From: Bacteroidia bacterium
Lineage (GTDB): Bacteria > Bacteroidota > Bacteroidia > Bacteroidales > F082
Assembly (NCBI GenBank): GCA_021287165.1
Contig: JAJTAY010000033.1
Span: 150,287-214,286, forward strand
Reading direction: 5' to 3'
Length of the DNA: 64,000 bases
How positions within the stretch are numbered: position 1 is the stretch's first letter; the number at the start of each line of letters is the position of its first letter. Below the pieces are notes generated by a model that did no database searches, had not been told where the DNA came from, and saw nothing but the letters and a program-made list of their open reading frames with translations. Shown in pieces: positions 19,630 through 27,683 of this stretch. The position numbers and the translations under genes were made by a program.

Positions 19630-21478
19630 GTAATCGTTGCAAACGCAGCAGCAAAAGGTTGCGGTCGATGGGTTTGCGAATGTAGTCGGCGGCACCAAGG
19701 CTAAGCCCTCTGGCTTCGTCTTCCGGACTGGTATGTCCGGAGAGAAATATCACTGGAACATCAATATGGTTGGCCTTTATAAACTCGAGCATCTGATACC
19801 CGTCGAGATTGGGCATGGCGATATCCGAGAGCACCACATCGAACTTTCCTTTGCTGATCTGCATCAGTGCAATGATGCCGTCGGGTGCTATTTCAACATC
19901 ATAGCCGTCGCCCTTCAGAATACCGGCGATGACTTTCTGGTTAATCACCTCGTCTTCAACCACCAGCACCCTTGCCTTGGCTTTTTCGGCGGCTTTTCGG
20001 CCTCTTTGCAAATCGGATGGCACTAAGGCCGTTAGCAGTTCCTTCAGCGGAACAGTGCAATAGGTGGAAGCCGTATCGCTCATGGCATAGGGAATAACAA
20101 GCTCGTCGTTGTTGATGATACTGCCGCACGAATACACCACATTGGGCACATAGCCTTCGCGCTCCTCTTCGTTGGGCGAAATGAGCGGCTCGGAAAGGCA
20201 ACCAATAACTTTGGTGGGATCGTCAAGATCGAGCAGCATGGCGCTGATTACATATTTTCTCATGGTACCAACCCCGTGTGTGATTACCAGCCAGCCATAC
20301 TCTGTTTCGATTGGTGAACCGCAATTGCCCACCTGAATAAACTCCCAGGGGAACATCGGCCCCTGCAGCTTTATGGCCTCGCCCCAGCGGTTGATGTCGT
20401 CGGAAAACATGATGTAGTTATTCACCCCATCAATGCGCGCCAGCATCACATATTTTCCGTTCACCTTTCTGGGAAACAGGGCCATACCTTTGTTTTGCGC
20501 ATTCTCACCATGAATGGGCATCACCTTGAAGTTGTAGAAGTCGCGCGTTTCGATCAGTTTTGGCATGATGCTGAAACCATTGTAGGCTGTGTAAGTGGCG
20601 TAATATCGCACGCGTCCGTCGTTGTCCGTAAACTTTACAAAGCGCGCATCTTCAATACCATTACTTTCAGCAGCTGCAATAGGAAATATTACGCGGTCGG
20701 AAATGCCGGTATCGAGTGAGAATGAAATCTCATAGTGCGAATCGCCTAACCAACTGATCGTTTGAAGGATTTTTATCTGCGCATCGCTGGGTCGAAGTTC
20801 ACGTTTAGTTTCGTCAATGGCCCTGTAAAGCTCGTTGTAATCAAACTCATCGCGCAGCTTATTCATCACATGCTTCACTGTTTCGTCGTCGGCGTGCATC
20901 TCGGAGAGTTTCGACATGAACTCGCTTTTGTGGTAGATGAAGTTTTTCACGGTTTCGGCTTCATCAATCAACCTCCCGGTGGGGATAAGCTCAAGGTTGT
21001 TGTCCTTATCGAGTACACCACCCCTGAACACCACCGAGCTGATGTGTCCTTCACCCGTGGCGCGAAAACTTATGATTACGCGCTTCTGCCCTTCCATAAG
21101 GCCGGTCTGATCGGGGTCTTCAACCATCGAAGGATTGAAAAAGGCAGCCGACTCGATGCTGTATTCCGAAGTGAAATAGGCCCCTATGAGCAGCTGCTTG
21201 GACTGGCTGAGCGAATCGAGGTCGCCTGCCCTGCCATTCATGATTTCTCGGACGCGTTCAAAATGTCTGCGGTAGATTTTCGAGATATTTCGATGTCGGG
21301 CAGAGAAATCGCGCAGCGATTGATTGAGGGTAAGCCGTGCGGCTTCCTCGGGCATATCCCTCACTTTTCCGATGATGCTCTGCACCCTGGTTTCGGGACC
21401 GGGAAAGAAAAACCTGACAATGACCCTGCGCGGATCGCTGTAAAATCGGATGGGCTTGCGGTTGACCGTTGTGCTCAT
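19616..21478 (-). CDS. GH130-type glycoside phosphorylase fused to a response-regulator receiver domain
   Basis: 620 residues. Residues about 100-490 resemble GH130 (inverting beta-mannoside phosphorylases and hydrolases): AAFFNPSMV, RFVKFTDNDG, VMLARIDGVNNYIMFSDD, VGNCGSPIE and EGYVPNVVYSCG in the usual order. Residues 503-620 are a complete CheY-like receiver: acidic pair E508/D509, phosphoacceptor D552 in LSDIAMPNLDG, Ser/Thr of FLSGHT, and K602 in YIRKPID. All residues needed for phosphorylation are present. No signal peptide, so cytosolic. The stop lies inside the end of the convergent GT4 gene. Phosphorylation might switch the enzyme, or the receiver might act on another partner. No cognate kinase is adjacent; an orphan kinase lies at 25.4 kb. 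Confidence 0.82.
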   Translation of the reverse strand: MSTTVNRKPIRFYSDPRRVIVRFFFPGPETRVQSIIGKVRDMPEEAARLTLNQSLRDFSARHRNISKIYRRHFERVREIMNGRAGDLDSLSQSKQLLIGAYFTSEYSIESAAFFNPSMVEDPDQTGLMEGQKRVIISFRATGEGHISSVVFRGGVLDKDNNLELIPTGRLIDEAETVKNFIYHKSEFMSKLSEMHADDETVKHVMNKLRDEFDYNELYRAIDETKRELRPSDAQIKILQTISWLGDSHYEISFSLDTGISDRVIFPIAAAESNGIEDARFVKFTDNDGRVRYYATYTAYNGFSIMPKLIETRDFYNFKVMPIHGENAQNKGMALFPRKVNGKYVMLARIDGVNNYIMFSDDINRWGEAIKLQGPMFPWEFIQVGNCGSPIETEYGWLVITHGVGTMRKYVISAMLLDLDDPTKVIGCLSEPLISPNEEEREGYVPNVVYSCGSIINNDELVIPYAMSDTASTYCTVPLKELLTALVPSDLQRGRKAAEKAKARVLVVEDEVINQKVIAGILKGDGYDVEIAPDGIIALMQISKGKFDVVLSDIAMPNLDGYQMLEFIKANHIDVPVIFLSGHTSPEDEARGLSLGAADYIRKPIDRNLLLLRLQRLLNRQ

Positions 21479-21545
21479 GGTTTGTCGTTCTTTTTGTAAT
21501 ATTGGGTAAAGTTATGAGTGCTAAGCCCAAGTTCCAAACTAACCC

Positions 21546-21575
21546 AAAAAAAACGGCCTGTTTTTTTCAGGCCGT
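21546..21575 (-). terminator. Intrinsic terminator after the pspC-like gene
   Basis: ACGGCCTG (21553-21560) and CAGGCCGT (21568-21575) form a perfect 8-bp stem. On the minus strand it is followed by eight T. It serves the PadR-PspC operon and separates it from the GH130-REC gene. Confidence 0.88.
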
Positions 21576-21602
21576 ATATTTTATTCTAAAAAAATAGAAT
21601 CA

Positions 21603-23402
21603 TCAGGGATTTTTTTCGAAACCATTGGCGGTGAGCATATAACTGCGTCCTGCAAACTCTCGCGAGCGCCAGAAGCTCCTCGGATTGTTGTCGAAGTAAT
21701 CGGCCAGAGCAGGATCGAAAGTCACCAGAGAGCTATCAGGCAGGTTTATCCTGACATTTATCCGCTGTGCACGAAGACCTTCGGAAGCATCGAACCTCAG
21801 CCAAACGGGCAGGAACAGGGTGTCGTTGCGATACTCCACCGGGTATTCAATTCCCCTGCTGCGCTCGCGGGCAATGTCCTCCTCCTCGCCTTTGGCGATA
21901 GCTTCAACCTTCATCGATGGCATCTCGCCTGCCGGAGCTTTCTCAATATACAAGTGGGGCATAATAAGGAAATTTGTCCAACCGTTCTTCTTCTCAAGCA
22001 TAAAGCGCTGATTATCAAACACCAGCACAGGATCGCCTTTTCCACTGTTCGTATCCCGGGCAATAATCACCAGTTTTCCTTTGTTCACTATCTCGTTGTT
22101 TACAAGCTCAGTCTTGCCGGTTTCGCGGAAATCGGAACCAAGTTTATAGCCCGAAAATCCCAGTCCAATGATTGAAAGCACCCACAAAACACCGGCAATA
22201 TTTCCCAGTCCGGGCAGCTGAAACGAATTGCCAATTATCAGTCTTAGGGATACGTAAAGAAGCATAATAACCGGGATGAGCAGAAAAGCACCAAGCGAGA
22301 TGACTGCAAGCTGAGCGAGTCCCGGATCGGTAAACACCAGGCTCAAGGCATCGGACAAAGCGAAAGGAATCTCGAAATCCTCAAAAAAGGTGAAACCCTC
22401 CCAGCCTGAAACGAAAGCCGAAAAAACAACGAGAAGGGCAAATCCAATGATAAAAAACAGGATACCAACAATGATAGAGACAATGCGTGCAAATACCTTG
22501 ACAAGGCTACCAAGCGCCGGACCGGCCTGCCGGCCGGCATTGCGAAGCCCCTGACCTGCCTCTGCGCCCATTTCGCTCATTTTACGGCCTAATCTGTCCA
22601 CCTCTTCCTGTATTGTACGTTCAATGTTTTCCACATTCACCGGCTGACCTTTCATGCGCAGTTTATCGGAAGTGGTTCGCGCAACCGGTGCAACAACCCA
22701 TAAAACAATGTATGCGATAGCACCTATACCAGAAGCGAAAGTCAGGATAACAAATAAAAGCCTGAAAATTAGCGGATCGACATTGAAGAAATGCCCGAGC
22801 CCGGCGGCAACACCTGCTACCTTTTTATTATCCGGGTCGCGGAATAACTGGCGGTGAGGTCTTCCATCGGCGGTTTTCCGTTTCTCGCCTCCGTCATCAA
22901 ACACCTTGTGACTTGGAGCAGCAGGAATGAACGCCCAAAGCAAAATATAGACCAGCGAACCGACTCCTTTGAGAAACAGAAGCGCCACAAAAATGATTCG
23001 AAACACAATAGGATCGACGCGGAAATAGTGGCCCAGTCCAGCAGCTACGCCGCCAACCTTGGCACGGGCTAAATCCCTGTAAAGTCTGCGGGTCGTAGCT
23101 TTCGGCTCTTCAGCTTTTTCTTCCTGAGCCTCGGCGGGTTCCTCTTCCATCTGCCAGGGCTGGCCCAGTACTCCGATAACCCAATCCACGTCCTGAATGC
23201 CGATCACTTCTTTTTGGTCATTAAGCCTCGATTGGAGCAACTCGGCTATCCTGCTTTCAATGTCCGACACGATTTCGCCTTCTCCCTCTCGTCCGGCAAA
23301 ATGAGAACGCAGGTCGCGCAGGTAAAGACTTAGGCGGCTGAATGCTTCCTCGTCGAGGACAAACATAAGTCCGCTGATGTTAACACTTACTGTTTTATTC
23401 AT
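21603..23402 (-). CDS. Membrane protein with two PspC domains
   Basis: 599 residues from the ATG at 23402, which overlaps the stop of the PadR gene (ATGAATAA, 8 bp), so translation is probably coupled. Residues 1-90 form a cytosolic domain (MNKTVSVNISG). Two PspC domains follow, each with RDxxxxxVxGVAAGLGHxFxVDP and two hydrophobic segments, at about residues 110-170 and 185-245. About four more membrane segments come next, then a soluble C-terminal part of about 200 residues that starts at SDFRETGKTEL. PadR plus multi-PspC proteins are a recurrent pair in Bacteroidetes, thought to act in envelope stress; the exact role is not established. Confidence 0.87.
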   Translation of the reverse strand: MNKTVSVNISGLMFVLDEEAFSRLSLYLRDLRSHFAGREGEGEIVSDIESRIAELLQSRLNDQKEVIGIQDVDWVIGVLGQPWQMEEEPAEAQEEKAEEPKATTRRLYRDLARAKVGGVAAGLGHYFRVDPIVFRIIFVALLFLKGVGSLVYILLWAFIPAAPSHKVFDDGGEKRKTADGRPHRQLFRDPDNKKVAGVAAGLGHFFNVDPLIFRLLFVILTFASGIGAIAYIVLWVVAPVARTTSDKLRMKGQPVNVENIERTIQEEVDRLGRKMSEMGAEAGQGLRNAGRQAGPALGSLVKVFARIVSIIVGILFFIIGFALLVVFSAFVSGWEGFTFFEDFEIPFALSDALSLVFTDPGLAQLAVISLGAFLLIPVIMLLYVSLRLIIGNSFQLPGLGNIAGVLWVLSIIGLGFSGYKLGSDFRETGKTELVNNEIVNKGKLVIIARDTNSGKGDPVLVFDNQRFMLEKKNGWTNFLIMPHLYIEKAPAGEMPSMKVEAIAKGEEEDIARERSRGIEYPVEYRNDTLFLPVWLRFDASEGLRAQRINVRINLPDSSLVTFDPALADYFDNNPRSFWRSREFAGRSYMLTANGFEKNP

Positions 23403-23757
23403 GGCTATTTGGATTTGATTCGTTTGCACTATTCTTTAATACCGATTCTACCGATTCCGAAAGCATTTGCCAGCCTGCACGCAGCTCTTCCAGCGAGGCC
23501 ACACCGGCTTCCGTGATCTGATAATATTTTCGTGGAGGGCCTGACCGGCTCTCCTCCCAACGGTAGGTGAGCAAGTCTTCGTTTTTTAGTCGAGTCAGCA
23601 AAGGATACAAGGTACCCTCCACCACCAACAGCCTTGCCTGCTTCAGCTCGTCGAGAATGTCGGAGGCGTAAGCCTCTCCCATTCGCCGGATGATGGCCAG
23701 GATGCACATCTCGAGCACCCCGCGACGCATTTGTGATAAGTTGCTTTCTGTATTCAT
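23395..23757 (-). CDS. PadR-family transcriptional regulator
   Basis: 120 residues. Winged-helix repressor of the short PadR type: QMRRGVLEMCILAII, EAYASDILDEL, the strongly conserved VVEGTLYPLLTRLKNEDLLTYRWEESRSGPPRKYYQIT wing region (quoted in two parts: VVEGTLYPLLTRL and SGPPRKYYQIT) and a C-terminal dimer helix. It heads the operon with the PspC gene and probably represses it. The promoter upstream carries AGTACTT and AGTACAT sites in and beside the -33/-7 region, a reasonable place for autoregulation. The -7 box ends only 4 bp before the ATG, so the message may be almost leaderless. Confidence 0.92.
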   Translation of the reverse strand: MNTESNLSQMRRGVLEMCILAIIRRMGEAYASDILDELKQARLLVVEGTLYPLLTRLKNEDLLTYRWEESRSGPPRKYYQITEAGVASLEELRAGWQMLSESVESVLKNSANESNPNSHE

Positions 23758-23761
23758 GCGG

Positions 23762-23791
23762 CAAATTTATAATTTTTTCAGTACTTTGCAA
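23762..23791 (-). promoter_or_regulatory. Consensus Bacteroidetes promoter of the PadR-PspC operon
   Basis: Minus strand: TTG (23791-23789), spacer of exactly 19 bp, TAAATTTG (23769-23762). The spacer contains AGTACTT on the plus strand (23780-23786). Related AGTACAT sites follow at 23797-23803 and 23831-23837; these are candidate PadR operators. Confidence 0.7.
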
Positions 23792-23894
23792 TACATAGTA
23801 CATATTTATTTATATTATTTTTGTTTTCACAGTACATTGACAGACAATGAACCTAAAGGTTGCAATCTGTTACTATTTTTGGTAAAAAAAATCA

Positions 23895-24479
23895 ATGAGA
23901 AAGATTACGCTTATGTTCATAGCTGCATTGATCGCGCTGCAGCTTGCCGGGCAGGACAGAAAGGTTTTAATACTGATAGATATACAGGAGTTTTACTTCC
24001 CAGGGGGTGCGCAACCCCTGCATGAACCTGAGGAAGCGGCCAAACATGCCGCCCAGGCGCTTACGCTGTTCAGGGAACTTGGCTGGCCGGTGGTACATGT
24101 ACAACATGAATTTGGGCCGGGAGGCGCAATTCACAACTTGGTTGCTCCGCTTGAGGGTGAAGTGGTTATTACTAAAAAAGAGGTGAACGCTTTTTCGGGA
24201 ACCGACCTTTTGGAAGTTTTACATGAATTAAAGCCTGCTGAGCTTGTTTTTGCGGGCATGCAAACCCATATGTGTCTCGAAGCCGCAGTCAGGGCAGCCA
24301 AGGATTACGGATTTCGGTGCACTGTTCTTGCCGATGCCTGTGCAACAAGGAATCTGAAGTACGATGGTATTGAGGTACCGGCAGCCCAGGTTCATGCATC
24401 CACACTGGCCACGCTCAACCGCACCTATGCCAGGGTGATGAAAACAGCAGGGTGGGTTGAGGAAACAACAAAAAAATAA
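23895..24479 (+). CDS. Exported isochorismatase-family cysteine hydrolase
   Basis: 194 residues. Residues 1-20 read as a signal peptide (LMFIAALIALQLAGQ), unusual in a family that is mostly cytosolic. The rest is an isochorismatase-like hydrolase with the full catalytic triad: Asp in LIDIQEFYFPGG, Lys in ITKKEVNAF and Cys in AGMQTHMCLEAAVRAA, plus the cis-peptide segment before that Cys. Known members act on amide or vinyl-ether bonds (nicotinamide, isochorismate, ureidoacrylate); the substrate here cannot be told. It is transcribed divergently from PadR, with AGTACAT sites between the two. The C-terminal KK and stop overlap the terminator of the convergent M48 gene. Confidence 0.85.
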   Translation: MRKITLMFIAALIALQLAGQDRKVLILIDIQEFYFPGGAQPLHEPEEAAKHAAQALTLFRELGWPVVHVQHEFGPGGAIHNLVAPLEGEVVITKKEVNAFSGTDLLEVLHELKPAELVFAGMQTHMCLEAAVRAAKDYGFRCTVLADACATRNLKYDGIEVPAAQVHASTLATLNRTYARVMKTAGWVEETTKK

Positions 24480-24494
24480 GCGCCCTGAAGCGCT
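24470..24494 (-). terminator. Terminator of the M48 protease gene
   Basis: On the minus strand AGCGC (24494-24490) and GCGCT (24483-24479) form a hairpin followed by TTATTTTTTT. It overlaps the stop codon of the convergent hydrolase. Confidence 0.65.
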
Positions 24495-24502
24495 CATCTT
24501 TA

Positions 24503-25321
24503 TTAACGATCTTTCGAATAATATTTCATAGCCTCGGGAAGCCACTTCTGAATTTGAGCGATGCGTGTTTCATCGGAAGGGTGTGTGCTCAGGAATTCGG
24601 GTGGTGCCTGCCCACCTTTCATGGCAGCCATACGCTGCCAGAAGGCCACAGCCTCGTTGGGATCGTACCCGGCCATGGCCATAAAAATGAGGCCGAGTCT
24701 GTCGGCTTCGCTCTCATGAAGTCGGCTATAGGGCAGCAAAACTCCCAATTGTGAGCCCAGGCCGAACGCCGTCATCCACAATGCCTGCGTTTGCTCGGGT
24801 TTGTCCTGCATGGCTACTGCAAGCGCCATACCGCCCATCTGCGTCATCATTTGCTGGCTCATGCGCTCGTTGCCGTGTTCGGCTATAGCATGTGCCACCT
24901 CGTGTCCCATCACCACAGCCATCCCCGTTTCGTTTTGGGTTATGGGCAAAATACCGGTGTAAAACACCACCTTGCCGCCGGGCATGCACCATGCATTGGC
25001 TTCAGGGCTATCAACAAGGTTGAATTCCCAGGCATAGCCCTGCAGCTGCTTCGACATTCCCTTTTCGGCAAAATACTGTTCCACAGCCTTTTGTATCTTA
25101 CCCCCAACCCTCTTTACCATAGCTGTTGCATTGGCATCGGTTGACATCTTGTTTTCGCTTAAGAATTGGGAATATTGCTGAAAGCTCATGGCCATCATCT
25201 GCTGGCCGGGAATCAGATTGATTTGTCTGCGTCCGGTAATGGGCACTTTGCTGCAGGAATAAACAAGCATGGCCATAACGGCAATTGCAGAAAATAAAAA
25301 CTTAAGGTTTGCTGCTTTCAT
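24503..25321 (-). CDS. M48-family metalloprotease lipoprotein (LoiP/YggG-like)
   Basis: 272 residues. Lipoprotein signal with lipobox VYSC (Cys 23), then PITGRRQINLIP, the typical opening of periplasmic M48 proteases. Zinc site HEVAHAIAEH (HExxH) with the downstream Glu ligand in RLHESEADRLG. Single-domain length fits E. coli LoiP-like enzymes rather than BepA, which carries TPR repeats. Likely lipid-anchored on the periplasmic side, acting in outer-membrane protein quality control (family knowledge). Monocistronic, with its own terminator. Confidence 0.92.
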   Translation of the reverse strand: MKAANLKFLFSAIAVMAMLVYSCSKVPITGRRQINLIPGQQMMAMSFQQYSQFLSENKMSTDANATAMVKRVGGKIQKAVEQYFAEKGMSKQLQGYAWEFNLVDSPEANAWCMPGGKVVFYTGILPITQNETGMAVVMGHEVAHAIAEHGNERMSQQMMTQMGGMALAVAMQDKPEQTQALWMTAFGLGSQLGVLLPYSRLHESEADRLGLIFMAMAGYDPNEAVAFWQRMAAMKGGQAPPEFLSTHPSDETRIAQIQKWLPEAMKYYSKDR

Positions 25322-25448
25322 GGCTTCTTCGTTGATGGATTAGCGTTATGTTTTTCGGCTGTTATGAAACAAAAATAGCAACATATCACCGATTGGAAAG
25401 CGTTTTACGGCATTTTATGATTAATATTGCTTAGCGAATCAAAACCTC

Positions 25449-27641
25449 ATGGAATATCGGATAAATGTTCCGAAGATGGCTCGGGAGAAAAAATTTTGCG
25501 CCGGTTTTATTCTTATTGGATTGGTGGCGTTGGTGATAGTTTTAGCTGCGCTATCCTCATGCAATAAAAAGAGTAAACCGGCTATGATGGATGCCACCGA
25601 GGCCGAAATTTTCAACGATCTCATCAAAACGGGCGACTCGTTGATGCATACCGATCCACAAGGGGTTATCAGGGTTGGTAAGCGAATGGTAAATAAAGCT
25701 GAAACCATTGGCGATTGGAATAAAATCGGGAAAGCTCTCCATCTCATTGCTGCAGCTTATTTTGCCCTTGAAAAGCCAGATTCATCGCTTCATTATCTTT
25801 ATCAGGCCAATACGCTGAAAAAGGAGATCAGTGACCAGTTTTTGTGGACGCAAATAATCATCGAATTTGGCAAGACTTATCGTTTGCTCAACAATTCAGA
25901 CAGCACAGTATTCTACTTCGAGCTTGCTGCGAAACTGGCTAACCAGCTCGAAGATTCCAAGCTCAAAATGTCGGCTGCCAACAACCTTGCCAATGTGCTT
26001 AGCGATGTTGGCAACAAAGGAGAAGCCTATAATCAGTATCTCGAGTCGCTCCGGTATGCCGAGGAACTCAACGACAACAGAAACAAAGCTGTGGTACTCA
26101 ATAACCTTGCCCTTATTGATGCCGAAATGAAAAAATTTGAACTGGCCGAACAACGATACAGGGAGGCCATCAGCATTAATAAGGCTAATAACCGGTATTT
26201 TGATTTGGCCATGAATTATGGTAATCTGGCCATTGTGTTTGAAAATACAAATCAGGACGACAGTGCCATAGTCTATAACAACAAAACGATTGCACTGGCA
26301 AGGGAAAAAGGATTCATCCGCGATTTGGCAAGAGCACTTGTCAATGGTTCAATGTCGTACGGGAAAAAAGGCAATTTCCAAAAAGCCAGGGAATATCTTC
26401 TGGAGGCCGACGATTTATGCCGTAAACACGGCATTGTATTCGGGCTTTTTTTCACAAATACAGGACTATACAAGATCGAAAGGGAACTGGCCAACTATCC
26501 TGCTGCTATCGAATATCTGAATCGGGCAAATGAAGTCGTCAATCAGTTGGACGACAAATCCATGAAATCAGAGCTACTCCAAATGTATGCCGAATCGTAT
26601 TATGCATCAGCACAATACAAAAAAGCATATGACTATCTGATTGCGCATCAGAAGCTTTCGGATAGCCTTCGTCAAATTGCAAACACCAACCTGGTGGCTG
26701 AACTTCAGACACGATATGAGACTGAGAAAAAAGAGCTGGAAAACAAACAGTTGCGCATCGAAAACCAATCGCAGCTGCAAAGGGTAAGGCTGTTAAACAT
26801 TACAAGTATTACTATTGGAGTAGCTTTTATTGTAACGCTATTGCTCATTTTTCTTCAATTGCGCAACCGTCGGCAACTTAAAAAATATAACACACAGCTC
26901 AGCAGACTCAACAGTGAGATCAACCTAAAGAACATGGAGCTTCTCATTGCCAATCAAACCAAAGACAAGCTTTTCTCTGTCATAGCGCACGACCTCAAAT
27001 CGCCATTCAATGCCTTGATGGGCTTACTCGAGCTATTGATAAAGGATGGTCACGATTTAAGTGAGGAAGAAAAGAAAGACTTGCTGAACAAGCTGTACAA
27101 TCAGACGAATTACACATACGGAACGCTTGAGAACCTGCTACAATGGGCAATGAGTAAGCGCAACCTAATTACCGCCAACAAACAGGAAATGCTACTGTTG
27201 GACGCAGTGAGCGTAGAGCTGGAGTTCTTATCAGGTCGTTCGGGCGAAAAAGGCATCATACTGGAAAACAAGGTAAACCCGGAAATAAAAATTTACAGCG
27301 ACCCCCAGCTGGTAAGCAACATTGTGAGGAACCTCGTAAACAATTCCATTAAATTTAGCAATTCCGGTAAAAAGGTAACGATTGAAGACTGCGTTATTGA
27401 TGGGAAAATTGCTCTTTTGATCCGCGACGAAGGCGTCGGCATGAGCAATGAGAAAATAGTGCAGCTGTTTAACGAAGAATTTACTGAGTCGGAGAAAGGC
27501 ACACGAAACGAAAAAGGAACGGGACTTGGTTTTCAGATGGTTCGCGAGTTTGCCAGAATTATCGATGCAAAGCTACGCGTCGAGAGCAATAAGGGCCAAG
27601 GCACAATTGTATGGGTTATCTTTCCTGATCAGGCGTCATAG
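25449..27641 (+). CDS. TPR-containing sensor histidine kinase, orphan
   Basis: 730 residues. An N-terminal hydrophobic segment ends in LSSC, so the protein may be lipidated or simply anchored. Residues about 50-420 are TPR-like repeats (ALNNLAxxxxxxGxxxxA patterns), placed in the periplasm. One membrane segment at about 450-473 (ITIGVAFIVTLLLIFLQL) is followed by a short coiled coil and a HisKA/HATPase core: H box IAHDLKSPFNAL (His near 515), N box NIVRNLVNNSIKFS, G1 RDEGVGMS, G2 KGTGLGFQMV. A start at Met 10 is also possible. No response regulator is adjacent; the receiver of the GH130-REC protein 4 kb away is a possible but unproven partner. Confidence 0.9.
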   Translation: MEYRINVPKMAREKKFCAGFILIGLVALVIVLAALSSCNKKSKPAMMDATEAEIFNDLIKTGDSLMHTDPQGVIRVGKRMVNKAETIGDWNKIGKALHLIAAAYFALEKPDSSLHYLYQANTLKKEISDQFLWTQIIIEFGKTYRLLNNSDSTVFYFELAAKLANQLEDSKLKMSAANNLANVLSDVGNKGEAYNQYLESLRYAEELNDNRNKAVVLNNLALIDAEMKKFELAEQRYREAISINKANNRYFDLAMNYGNLAIVFENTNQDDSAIVYNNKTIALAREKGFIRDLARALVNGSMSYGKKGNFQKAREYLLEADDLCRKHGIVFGLFFTNTGLYKIERELANYPAAIEYLNRANEVVNQLDDKSMKSELLQMYAESYYASAQYKKAYDYLIAHQKLSDSLRQIANTNLVAELQTRYETEKKELENKQLRIENQSQLQRVRLLNITSITIGVAFIVTLLLIFLQLRNRRQLKKYNTQLSRLNSEINLKNMELLIANQTKDKLFSVIAHDLKSPFNALMGLLELLIKDGHDLSEEEKKDLLNKLYNQTNYTYGTLENLLQWAMSKRNLITANKQEMLLLDAVSVELEFLSGRSGEKGIILENKVNPEIKIYSDPQLVSNIVRNLVNNSIKFSNSGKKVTIEDCVIDGKIALLIRDEGVGMSNEKIVQLFNEEFTESEKGTRNEKGTGLGFQMVREFARIIDAKLRVESNKGQGTIVWVIFPDQAS

Positions 27642-27683
27642 GCATCTCCATCAATAGAATTTTTACGACTAATTCTCAGTAGA

